From Tritrichomonas foetus (taxonomy: Eukaryota > Parabasalia > Tritrichomonadida > Tritrichomonadidae), in contig MLAK01001062.1 of NCBI GenBank assembly GCA_001839685.1, positions 1 to 35,163 of the forward strand: 35,163 nucleotides of DNA. The letters are read 5' to 3'. A program made the position numbers and the translations under genes. Under the pieces are notes generated by a model. That model was not told where the DNA came from. It made no database searches and saw only the letters and a program-made list of their open reading frames with translations. Below are positions 25,399-34,997 of the stretch, piece after piece (within the stretch, counting starts at the first letter, position 1; each line of letters starts with the position of its first letter).

Positions 25399-28300
25399 AT
25401 GCAGGATGGAGAATTTTGTCTCCGCGAATTCCTTCATAACCAGCCAATCAAAAACTATAAAGAGTGGAAAACTCGCCGAAAAACGCTTGTTAAAACATTA
25501 GGTCCTTACCTCCTGACTTTTTCCGAAATCGAATTGACAGCTATTTTTGCAAAAATCGAAACTGAACTCCACGAATTATTACTTCAAAGCCCCACGCCAG
25601 AACACGAACTTTTAGGTCTTTTAGAAATTTCAATTCTTCATTTCTTCAGAAAATCATACGATCAGATTAAAGACTTATTTCCATTAATTTCCAACCAAAC
25701 ATCGAGTATGAATAGAGATGTATGTCGCGCCTCTACCTGCTGTTTAAGATATCTCGCAGAAGAGTCGATCGATAATATTATATTTTTGCGAGAAGTTTTA
25801 GAGTCAGCGAAATCTTATTTATCAACTGCCCAAGGCAACAGATTCATTTTTAACGCGCTTTCAATACTTAGAGAAGTCGGCAGGTTTTTGCCGACTGAAA
25901 TTTTCGTTCTCACATTAAATCACATGTCTGACATTTGGAGAGCAGCATGTTCTGATGACTTGGAGCTTCGTCTTGTTGCTGTAAAAGTTATTCGCATTCA
26001 CTTAATTAACGCTCCAACGAACGTGAAAGAAACTTTTGCACAATCAATTTTTGTCGATTGCGAAAAAGTTTTATCAGAAAGTAAACCAGAACCATATCAT
26101 GGTGCTGTTTTAGTTTGCCAAACTATTTATGAGCACTTCCCTTCAATTTTTACAAATAAGAAAATATCAAATCTTTTGTCAGAATTTCTGAAAGCTGCTT
26201 CAATTCAAAATGCAGAATTGCTTTCAGCTATTTATGACTTCGTTATTATTTTAATTCAACATGATCCAAAAATCTTTGAACCTAAGGCAAACGAATATTT
26301 ACTTGTTTTAATTTCACAATTAATGAATGGTGTTGGAATTCCAAAACTTTTGAATAAATTAATAAGTTTACTTCATATTTATTCAATGAACCAATTTGAA
26401 AATGTTATGGTTCAAAGTGTTGTCGATCTGGTTTCATTTCTTGGACCAAAAGAGCAATATTATGAACATAATGATTTAATTTTCGAGGTTTTATTGACTT
26501 TATTCACACTCCATCCAACAATTACTGCTCCTTCTTCATTATTTTTACGTTGTAGACCATGCAAGAAGTATTTACAAGCAATTCGTGCAAGACCAAACAT
26601 TATTCGTGAAATTAGGGATTATTTAATGGAACAATTTGGTGTTGGTATTCAAATGAGAGCATCATTAAATGAACAATATGTATCTGTAACTATGGTTCAA
26701 CTATTTAATAATCTTTTATTTGAAGCAGCTGAGCCAATTTATGAAATGCTTGTTCCTTTCATTCATTCCCCATATGAAAAAGTTCGAGTTTGTATGGCAA
26801 AAACATTGGCGATGTTCAAAAGTACAGAATCAAACCAAGAACTTGTAAAAATGGCAGTTATGGATGAAGCCAAAGTTGTTAGATTGAAAGCTTTGAAATA
26901 TGTAGATCCCAGCCTTTTAGTCATGATGCCTGAGTCGGTAACACAACTTCTGGTTGATCCCTCATTTAAAGTTAGAAGAATGTCAATGCCAATTATTTCA
27001 ATCGCCCTTCAAATGTCAGTGATTATTGCACCCTTTATTGTTGTTTTTATGAATAACTTCTTCGCAAATAATGTTGCACATAGTAGCCCATCTAGATCAG
27101 CTAAGACTTGTTCTTTATTACCAGTTATTGCTCAAAGTTTTCAAAATGGATTCGAACCATTTATGAGCATAATTCCATGGCTTTGCTTACAATTTTTATT
27201 AAATGGTGATGAAATTGAAACTGTTAATTCAAATACTTATGTTGGTGATTTTCGTCAAGTTGATATTTCGAAATGTCCTCATCATGACATGATTGCCAAT
27301 TGCTTTTCAACATCTACACAAATTTCAGAAAAAGATGTTAATAAAATGAGAGTATATAGATGTGAAAATGAAAAATGGCTAGAAAAACGTGATTCATATT
27401 TATTTATTACACTAGGAAACCTTGCACATACATTAATGCCTTATTTGAAACAAATTATGCCAGTTTTTGTGAAGACATTTCGTGCAAACCACACAGAACT
27501 TGTGTATTTATCAGCAATTGATGCTTTAATTAAAATTGTATTGGCTTCTGAATCAAGAATTAACTTTTTAACCTCATTCCCAGATTTGTTGCCATCTTTA
27601 TTACGTTTGCTTTCTGAAGAAACAACAACACAACAATTAGCCATAGCTATTCTTAAATTGACAGGTACAATTGGAGCTTCAAAAAGCTCATTTGAAGGCT
27701 TTCATGATGTCAATTTTGTTGAAAAGCTCATTTCAGTTAAATCTAATGCATATTTCACATCTTTTGTTATGAATAAACTGATCGAAATCATGAAAAAGGA
27801 AGCGACGCCACTCATTTTTGAAGCGCTTACATCTATTTTTGTCAATGATACAGAACACGCTGTTCAATACATTGGTCCAGTCATTAAATCTATGATAAAA
27901 GCAATTGAGCATGATCCAGATCGTAGTGTACTTTGGAATCAATTGGAATTAATTTGTGTTCATTGTGAATCTTACATTAGTCCATTTATAAATGATATGG
28001 CGCACACATTAGTTGCAAATATCAATAATATTAATTGTGTTCGGGTTAGTATAGCTTTATCTTTTTATTTAAAGGTTCAATTTATTCCAGTTGCTACCAA
28101 AATGTATCCTGTTGCACTTCACCTTCTTGATACTCCAGATGATAAATTATTCCATGTTTTAATTAAGTTAGTTTCTTATGCATTACTTTTCCAACATCAA
28201 TGCACAGAATTATTCATTGAGCTTACTGAAAAACTGTTAAATTCTGTAATAAATGATTATAAAATTACACAAATCATGAAAACATTATCATTACTTCTTC

Positions 28301-31300
28301 AACTTCGTCCAATGGCTGTTTATTCAGCAAGAATTGCACGAATGGCACTCCACTCAAATCGCTCATTACCTGAAGTTCATCAAGTTATTTATAATCTTTG
28401 CATTTTTGGATATATGTCTTCGAAGATGCTAGATAAGATTGACAATGTTCCTGAGATTCAAAAATTAAAAGATGCAATTGAACGTGGGGAAATGATTATC
28501 GAAAACTTACCTTTTATTAAAAAATGTTTTGTTAAATATACATTTAAGAAGAAAGGTAATACAAAAAATATCATGCCAACATTCAAAAATGCCCCAGAAA
28601 ATATTTTTAAAAATCCAAAGAAATCTCAATACAATAATTCTAGAATGTGGCTTGAAGAACTTTGTCAGCAGGTTGTTATTAATTCACCTGTAATTTCAAT
28701 TCGTAGTTGTTTTCAAGTTATTGGACAAAGTCAACAATTTCGAAATGATCTATTTCCAATTGCATTTTTAGCATGCTGGAAAGAAGCATCTCATGAAGAA
28801 CGTGTTAGATTTTCTGATATTGTTAAAACAATCCTAGGTTTTGAAAAAATCGATCCCCAAGTTATCAGTCTTGCCGAATTTGTTGATCGTTTTGGATTCC
28901 CATTCTTAATAGCTGATAATGAAATAGCACTTGCTTGTAAATCAACAGCACTTGCACTTTATTTCCTTCAACGTCATCATAAAAGTCATCCAGATGACAT
29001 GCAAACTGTTCAGCAGCTTCTCGCCTTGAATTCTCGAATGGGTAGAATTGAAAGTGCACGTGGTATTTTTGCTTCAATGAGAGATAAACTTGATAAATCT
29101 GATATGGGAATGTGGAGTGAGCAATTAGGAGAATGGGAAAGAGCACTTGAAACATATGAAACACAGCAACCACAAAAATTCACATCAATGATTAAATGTT
29201 TTGCTCATTTAGAACTTTGGGATGAAATTCGAAGTAAAGTTGAAGAATTTGAGCATTTGAAACTCAAAGAAAAACAAGAATGTGCGCTTTGGTTTGCTTG
29301 GGCGTTTTATCATAATAAAGATCTTGAAAGTGTTGGCTATTTCATGGGATTCTTCCCAGAAGAATGTGATTTGAACACAATTCACTTTAACAGTATGTTT
29401 TTAATAGCTTCTGAACATTATGGTCCTGCTGCTGAATATTTAGAAGATGGATTTAGAATTCTTACTGATAACTTATCGGTATTTAATGGTAGTGATGCAA
29501 AAGAAGCATCAAGAAGAATGGTTTTTGCACAGCATTTGATTGAATTAAGTGAAGCACTTCAAATGAAACAAGATATACAAACTAATCCTGATTTAGATAT
29601 TTCATTTTCAACATGGCAAAATAGATTAAATAATTTCTCACATGAATCCGAATCGTGGATGAAATTAATTGAAATTCGATCATTGGTCCTTTCACCAGCA
29701 GACCATAGTGAATCTTACTTAAAGATGCTTTCTGTTCTTCGAAAAGAGCGTAGATGGAAATTAATTGATGTATATTTGAATAGATTCTTCGCAAAGGCCA
29801 GTTCAACCGCAGTGTTGCTTGCTAAACTCAAAATTTTATGGGGTAGAGGAAGTAAAGATGAAGCAGTATCTTTAATTAAATCAATGAACAGCGTCTTCAT
29901 TCATGAAGATGATGCAAGCATTTTAAGGGCATTCAATAAACTCCAACCTGAAGAAAGAAAACGTCTAGTTGAGTTCCTTGGTATTAAAAGCTATGATCGG
30001 ATGACTGAAAAACAAAGACAAACTGTTGTTAAAAAAATTAAACGTGATCCTTCAATTAATGCGAAATTGCTTCGTATTCAAGCTAACTGGCAATACAGGC
30101 AATACACCGCAAAAACATCTGGAGCTTCTTCATTGATTACAATATGTGAATTATTCCAAGCTTCACTACGTTTGAATGATAAAGATTATCGAACATGGGC
30201 AGGTTGGGCTTATGCAAGTTCAAGATCATTGTCTCACTTTACGGATAAACTTTCAATATATGCATTAAATGCTATAGAAGGCTTTTTGAATGCAACACAT
30301 TATAGACCTTCTGAATCTCTTGAATACCTCTGCCAAATGTTTTCTATATTTTTCAGATATGGTGAAAGAGTTAAACTTCCAGAAAATGTTAAAAAGGGCA
30401 TCATTGAGCTTCCTCCATCAATTGTTCAACAAATTATCCCTCAAATTGTTGTTCATATTGCACATGAAGATCCAGATGTTAGTGGCGTTGTTGCCGAAAT
30501 TATTAACCAATTTGGCGCGAAACACTTTCAAGCCGTTGTATTTGCCTTGAATGTTTTATCGCGAGTTAATGATCCAACTATCGCTAAGGTTGCGAAACAA
30601 TTTATGGACAATCTTGGTTCACAACATGTACAACAATATAAGCATGCCCAGCTTTTAATTAATGGAATGATTAAATCAGCAATCTCCAAAGCTGAAATGT
30701 GGCTTACTGCTCTAGATACTGCTTCTCGTGCTCAGCAAATGGGTGACAGAGAATCAGTTATTGAAATTATCCAAAAAGCTTACGATTTATTCGATAAACA
30801 ATCAGATTGTTTAGATGATGTACAATTCTATAATATGTATAAAGCATCTTTACAACGAAATCGAATTAATTTCGAACGATATAAGGCAGGAGATCAAAGT
30901 GCGCATCGTCCAATGTGGGACAGTTTTCGTGTTTTATATGCTGAAATGGATGATAAAGTAAAGAAGCTTGTAAACATTCAGCTATCAAGATTTTCATCAG
31001 AATTAGCCAAAATGGAGCATTTTGAACTTTCTATTCCTGGCACTTATGCAGTTGAAGGTAATTCACCCCAACTTGAAAGTATTGATCCAGTTTTGAATAT
31101 TCTTAGTTCACAACAACGACCAAGATCAGTTTATATGTTAAGTACACAAGGACAACGATATAAATTCTTACTTAAAGGAAATGAAGATCTTCGTTTAGAT
31201 CAAAGAATCATGCAATTCTTCAATTTAATTAATGCGTTATTGAAAAATAACAGAAATACTGCTGATTTAGGAGTTTCAATTCTTGATTATTCTATTGTTC

Positions 31301-32169
31301 CATTTGCACCTAATGCAGGTCTAATTACTTGGGTTACTGGTGCAGATACATTCCAGCAACTTGTAACAGATTATCGAACACATCAAGATGTACGACCAAA
31401 TCTTGAACTTGATATTGCATCTCAATTTGTTGGTAATATTTTCAATCAACTATCTGCCTTGCAAAGATATGAAGTCTTCCTTAATGTTGACAGTCAAACT
31501 CAAGCAAATGAACTGAGTGAAATGCTATGGCTCCGATCACCTGATCCAGTCACTTGGCTTCAACGAAATAGAATATTCACGATTTCAACTGCACTAATGT
31601 CAATGGCAGGATATACTATAGGTCTTGGGGACAGACATCCATCTAATATTATGGTCCAAAGACATACTGGGCGTTGTTTACACATTGATTTTGGTGATTC
31701 TTTCGAAGTTGCTATGAAAAGACCAGCGTTTGCAGAAAGAGTGCCTTTTAGATTGACCAGAATGATGATTAATGCACTTGATAGTGGTTGTGTTGAAGGT
31801 CTCTTTAGAAAGTGCTGTCAAGATGTTCTTTGGGTACTTCGTGAAAACAAATCATCAATCATTGCACTCATGGAAGTATTTATGCACGAACCTATCTTTT
31901 ATGGAAAAGAAATTAAACAAAGTAGGCAATCAAGCAATGCTCAGTCAAATAATAGCCAATCAAATGATAGCAGTCAAGCAAAGAACAATGACAAAAAACA
32001 TCCAATTCTTGTAAGAGTTGCATCAAAATTGGATGGCAATGATCCTGCTCCTTACGATGAGCCTGACTTGAAATATGAGGTTGAGCTCCAAGTTGATGTA
32101 TTGATTAAGAAGGCTTCTGACCCACGTGAATACGTTCGCCACTATGTCGGATGGTGTCCGTTTTGGTAA
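25399..32169 (+). CDS. TOR: Target of rapamycin (TOR)-type phosphatidylinositol-3-kinase-related protein kinase
   Basis: The protein has 2,256 residues from MQDGEFCLREF; the open frame extends a few codons upstream but without an ATG. About 1,000 residues of helical HEAT-type repeats are followed by a FAT domain (about 1100-1740) and an FRB-like helix bundle starting MWLTALDTASRA (about 1768). The kinase domain has GLGDRHPSN (about 2075) and HIDFGDSFEVAM (about 2095), followed by RVPFRLTRMM. A Ser/Asn/Gln-rich insert lies at about 2173-2202. The FATC end, HYVGWCPFW, is nearly identical to that of TOR proteins. TOR controls growth and nutrient response in TORC1/TORC2 complexes. All catalytic motifs are intact and no introns are seen. 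Length is somewhat below the roughly 2,500 residues of yeast and animal TOR. Confidence 0.95.
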   Translation: MQDGEFCLREFLHNQPIKNYKEWKTRRKTLVKTLGPYLLTFSEIELTAIFAKIETELHELLLQSPTPEHELLGLLEISILHFFRKSYDQIKDLFPLISNQTSSMNRDVCRASTCCLRYLAEESIDNIIFLREVLESAKSYLSTAQGNRFIFNALSILREVGRFLPTEIFVLTLNHMSDIWRAACSDDLELRLVAVKVIRIHLINAPTNVKETFAQSIFVDCEKVLSESKPEPYHGAVLVCQTIYEHFPSIFTNKKISNLLSEFLKAASIQNAELLSAIYDFVIILIQHDPKIFEPKANEYLLVLISQLMNGVGIPKLLNKLISLLHIYSMNQFENVMVQSVVDLVSFLGPKEQYYEHNDLIFEVLLTLFTLHPTITAPSSLFLRCRPCKKYLQAIRARPNIIREIRDYLMEQFGVGIQMRASLNEQYVSVTMVQLFNNLLFEAAEPIYEMLVPFIHSPYEKVRVCMAKTLAMFKSTESNQELVKMAVMDEAKVVRLKALKYVDPSLLVMMPESVTQLLVDPSFKVRRMSMPIISIALQMSVIIAPFIVVFMNNFFANNVAHSSPSRSAKTCSLLPVIAQSFQNGFEPFMSIIPWLCLQFLLNGDEIETVNSNTYVGDFRQVDISKCPHHDMIANCFSTSTQISEKDVNKMRVYRCENEKWLEKRDSYLFITLGNLAHTLMPYLKQIMPVFVKTFRANHTELVYLSAIDALIKIVLASESRINFLTSFPDLLPSLLRLLSEETTTQQLAIAILKLTGTIGASKSSFEGFHDVNFVEKLISVKSNAYFTSFVMNKLIEIMKKEATPLIFEALTSIFVNDTEHAVQYIGPVIKSMIKAIEHDPDRSVLWNQLELICVHCESYISPFINDMAHTLVANINNINCVRVSIALSFYLKVQFIPVATKMYPVALHLLDTPDDKLFHVLIKLVSYALLFQHQCTELFIELTEKLLNSVINDYKITQIMKTLSLLLQLRPMAVYSARIARMALHSNRSLPEVHQVIYNLCIFGYMSSKMLDKIDNVPEIQKLKDAIERGEMIIENLPFIKKCFVKYTFKKKGNTKNIMPTFKNAPENIFKNPKKSQYNNSRMWLEELCQQVVINSPVISIRSCFQVIGQSQQFRNDLFPIAFLACWKEASHEERVRFSDIVKTILGFEKIDPQVISLAEFVDRFGFPFLIADNEIALACKSTALALYFLQRHHKSHPDDMQTVQQLLALNSRMGRIESARGIFASMRDKLDKSDMGMWSEQLGEWERALETYETQQPQKFTSMIKCFAHLELWDEIRSKVEEFEHLKLKEKQECALWFAWAFYHNKDLESVGYFMGFFPEECDLNTIHFNSMFLIASEHYGPAAEYLEDGFRILTDNLSVFNGSDAKEASRRMVFAQHLIELSEALQMKQDIQTNPDLDISFSTWQNRLNNFSHESESWMKLIEIRSLVLSPADHSESYLKMLSVLRKERRWKLIDVYLNRFFAKASSTAVLLAKLKILWGRGSKDEAVSLIKSMNSVFIHEDDASILRAFNKLQPEERKRLVEFLGIKSYDRMTEKQRQTVVKKIKRDPSINAKLLRIQANWQYRQYTAKTSGASSLITICELFQASLRLNDKDYRTWAGWAYASSRSLSHFTDKLSIYALNAIEGFLNATHYRPSESLEYLCQMFSIFFRYGERVKLPENVKKGIIELPPSIVQQIIPQIVVHIAHEDPDVSGVVAEIINQFGAKHFQAVVFALNVLSRVNDPTIAKVAKQFMDNLGSQHVQQYKHAQLLINGMIKSAISKAEMWLTALDTASRAQQMGDRESVIEIIQKAYDLFDKQSDCLDDVQFYNMYKASLQRNRINFERYKAGDQSAHRPMWDSFRVLYAEMDDKVKKLVNIQLSRFSSELAKMEHFELSIPGTYAVEGNSPQLESIDPVLNILSSQQRPRSVYMLSTQGQRYKFLLKGNEDLRLDQRIMQFFNLINALLKNNRNTADLGVSILDYSIVPFAPNAGLITWVTGADTFQQLVTDYRTHQDVRPNLELDIASQFVGNIFNQLSALQRYEVFLNVDSQTQANELSEMLWLRSPDPVTWLQRNRIFTISTALMSMAGYTIGLGDRHPSNIMVQRHTGRCLHIDFGDSFEVAMKRPAFAERVPFRLTRMMINALDSGCVEGLFRKCCQDVLWVLRENKSSIIALMEVFMHEPIFYGKEIKQSRQSSNAQSNNSQSNDSSQAKNNDKKHPILVRVASKLDGNDPAPYDEPDLKYEVELQVDVLIKKASDPREYVRHYVGWCPFW

Positions 32170-32682
32170 TTGCGTATATTATTTATTATGTTTTTTGTTA
32201 TATTTTTTAATTTGAGGTTTTTACCGAAAATGTTATTTAAAGAGTAAAAATGTGGATTATAAATTGTATTATTTCCTCTCTAAATTTCATATAAACCAGA
32301 ATCATCACATGTATAAAACTTTGTGATTTATATTTTAAAGATAATGATAATACTTCTGAATCTCTTCAAATCATAGTGAGATTTTTTACATAGGACATAC
32401 TCAATAGAAACTCCTTGTTATTGATTGAGTAACTCAAGTTCTAGTGAGATACGTTAGAAAATGTGAATGCTAAACTCAATGTTTGAATATGACACACTTT
32501 ATATGAAATCATTTTAGAGTTTTGATTATAAATTAACGGAACCTATATGTGTCAAAAGAATATTTATTGTTAAAAATGAGTACATTTACCCATTATCATT
32601 TGTTTAAAAGATAGAAATAAAGAGAGAAAGAGAATATTTTATACAAAAATTGAATAATTAAAAAAAAGCTTTTGAATAAAAT
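32170..32682. other. Convergent spacer between TOR and coiled-coil genes
   Basis: 513 bases of AT-rich DNA receiving the 3' ends of both genes. TTAAAGAGTAAAAATG, about 67 bases after the TOR stop, could provide a UAAA signal, since TOR's own stop context is TAATT. Nothing else is recognised. Confidence 0.5.
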
Positions 32683-33771
32683 TTACAATTGTTGAACTCG
32701 ATCATATAATTTGTCAACAAGTTCTTCAAGATCATCAACAGTTGATTGCTCTTTATCAAATGTTGTCATCACATTAAATGTCATTTTTACCGAATCTTCA
32801 TTATCAGTTAATTTATTCAATTGTGAATTTATTTCTTTGATATTTTCTTGGACTAGTTTTATATTTTTGTTGCCTTGATCTTGGATTTTCTGAAGCTTAT
32901 TTTCAGTTAATTTAGTTTCATTAACATTATTTTGAATGCCATTACACATTTTTTCAATATTTTCATAAGAAAAGTTAATATTAGTTAGCTCTCCCATCAA
33001 AGTATCACGTGTACTTTCCCATTGTGATTCAAGCATTTCAACTTTATTTTTTTGTTCTTCAAGCGGTGTTAAAACTTTTTTAAAGATACGTGTTTTGATG
33101 CCTTTAGTATTTGAATGGTTTCCATCATTTTGATTTTCAGAAATTTTTGATGTGTCACTTTCCAAACTGTCATTAATACTTGATTTAATGACATTTTGTG
33201 TTCTACTTATGTTATTTTTGAGAACTTCAATATCTTTATTTATTTGCTTCATTTGTGTTTCAATATTTGAGGAAGTTTGATTTGATGAATTACGGAATTT
33301 TCGTTGAACTTGTAATTCTGAAATTTTTGAATCTAAATCTTGACACTTTGAATTGAATTTAGAAAAAGCAAAATCAATGTCTTTTTCAAGTTCTTTAAAT
33401 TTATCCATATTTGGTTGATTTTTAGTAGATTCAGTTGGGATTTTATTTTTTGACTCAATTTCTTTAGTTTTATTTTCTAGTTCAGAAAAATACTCTAGAA
33501 AAGCATTATTTAAATGCTTCGTTAAATATCTTTCATGAAGATTAATTTGTGAAATGTGGTCCTCAGAAATCGGAACAGCATTTCTAGCTTTAGGAATTGG
33601 TTCAAGTGAAATCATTTCATTGTAAGATGATATTGCAGATTTAATATTTAATATTGAATGATTGAGTTTTAAAGGAATTTCATTTTGTATACTTTCTATT
33701 AGTTTCTCTAGATTTGGTATTCTTTCATTTATCTGACTTAAAATGGACGATATTTCTTCATTCGTTTCCAT
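32683..33771 (-). CDS. Hypothetical coiled-coil protein (362 aa)
   Basis: The protein starts METNEEISSILSQINERI and consists almost entirely of Glu/Lys/Asn/Gln-rich heptad-like helices, with breaks near residue 70-75 (a PIPKARNAVP linker) and near 215-230 (a KTRIFKK basic patch). There is no signal peptide, membrane segment or catalytic motif. It could be a cytoskeletal or tether-type protein, but composition alone does not name a family. The stop is TAAAT, so UAAA overlaps it. It is convergent with TOR and divergent from the ankyrin gene. Confidence 0.75.
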   Translation of the reverse strand: METNEEISSILSQINERIPNLEKLIESIQNEIPLKLNHSILNIKSAISSYNEMISLEPIPKARNAVPISEDHISQINLHERYLTKHLNNAFLEYFSELENKTKEIESKNKIPTESTKNQPNMDKFKELEKDIDFAFSKFNSKCQDLDSKISELQVQRKFRNSSNQTSSNIETQMKQINKDIEVLKNNISRTQNVIKSSINDSLESDTSKISENQNDGNHSNTKGIKTRIFKKVLTPLEEQKNKVEMLESQWESTRDTLMGELTNINFSYENIEKMCNGIQNNVNETKLTENKLQKIQDQGNKNIKLVQENIKEINSQLNKLTDNEDSVKMTFNVMTTFDKEQSTVDDLEELVDKLYDRVQQL

Positions 33772-34139
33772 AAAAATCTAACGTTTTTTTTTGGCCTTAG
33801 AAAACTGTTAAGGTCAAAAGTGTATAGGTCAAAAACAAAATGCATATAGGCCAAAAAGAAAAAGTGTCGAGTCAAAAACAAAAAGTGTATAGGTCAAAAA
33901 CAAAAAAATATATAGGTCAAAAAGAAAAAGTGTCGAGTCAAAAAGTGTATAGGTCAAAAATAGTGAATTGGAGTCTGATATCCTATGACTTTGCCACTCA
34001 CAACCATTTTTGTGACAAGGATTATTTTACTCAAAAAAAGTGGCAAATGTAAATTTTTTGTGAACTTTTCCTATCCTTTCAAATTTTAATATCACATTTT
34101 CGTTCATTCGAGTGCAGAGTGAAGCAATTTTTTCATTGA
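33772..34139. promoter_or_regulatory. Divergent promoter region of coiled-coil (-) and ankyrin (+) genes
   Basis: The coiled-coil gene has no TCA initiator close to its ATG; AACGTTAGATTTTT directly precedes it on the minus strand and might be a Myb-type element. On the plus strand TCATTG (34133-34138, +1 A at 34135) gives a 5-base leader for the ankyrin gene. A minisatellite fills the centre. Confidence 0.4.
33812..33963. repeat. Minisatellite of GGTCAAAAACAAAAAGTGTATA-type units
   Basis: About eight head-to-tail units of 15-23 bases begin (G)GTCAAAAA or GGCCAAAAA and end in GTGTATA, ATATATA or GTGTCGA. The two end types alternate, and length differences come from the A-rich middle. The array lies in the divergent promoter region. 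Confidence 0.85.
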
Positions 34140-34997
34140 ATGAACATTGTCACATTAGGATCTAACATGCAACTTGAAATAATTGACAACCTTCTTGCTG
34201 ACAATGTTGACCAATTCATTCAATCAATTTCTTCGTTAGAAGATTTTAATTTTCAATTTATTCTTGATTTGAGATTTCCTTACAAGCTTCCACCTATTTT
34301 AAATAGTGGGCCATCATTATTATCATTAGCTGCTTTTTTAGGTGCAGAAAAATGTGTTCATCATTTATTAAATTTATCAATAAATTTGGACTTAAAAGAT
34401 CATGAAAAGAGAAAAGCCGTTCATTTTGCATGTGCTGGTGGAAACATAAATATTTGTCGAGAACTCTACAGTTATGGTTGTAAATTTGATAATTCCGAAA
34501 TGGATTCATCAAAACAATCGCCTGTACATTATGCATGTGCTTTTGGTTCACTTGAAGTTTGCCAATGGCTTTGGACACGTGGTGAAAAATTTTCTTCTTT
34601 GTCATGTGGAGGTCACTCCCCTTATGGTGATGCTGCATATCATGGACAATTAGAATTACTTAAATTTTTAACAAATAACGTTGGTACTCTTTCTTCTAAA
34701 ACCCAAATAAACGATCTTTTTGTACAGGCATCGCTTGGAGGACATTCGCATGTTCTTGAATTTTTGTTTGATGTTTATGCAGATTACGACAGACTTGAAA
34801 ATGATTTTTTCATTGATGCAGTTCGTAGCTGTTCTATTTCATCTGTTAAGATAGCGTTTAAATGGATAAGAAAGCTTTTAACAAGAAATTCTACGAAAAA
34901 TTCAAAACGAACTCCTCACAGTAATCAAAATGATAATATTATTTTGATTATTAAAGAAGGAGTGAAAGTTGCTGTAAACAACAGCCCTCCTATATGA
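34140..34997 (+). pseudogene. Ankyrin-repeat protein gene, truncated by a transposon end
   Basis: The protein has 285 residues from MNIVTLGSNMQ. Ankyrin repeats start at about residue 60: SLLSLAAFLGAEKCVHHLL, then KAVHFACAGGNINICREL (about 100), SPVHYACAFGSLEVCQWL (about 128) and SPYGDAAYHGQLELLKFL. Less canonical repeats follow to about 240. Such ankyrin proteins form one of the largest trichomonad families and mediate protein binding. The last three codons and the TGA stop lie inside the transposon end that begins at 34986, so the original 3' end is lost or displaced. Promoter and start look intact, so a shortened product may still be made. Confidence 0.8.

Noticed and set aside
33840..34052. 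70-codon plus-strand frame with KEKVSSQKQKVYRSK repeats
   Set aside because: It is a by-product of the promoter minisatellite; units vary in length by non-multiples of three.
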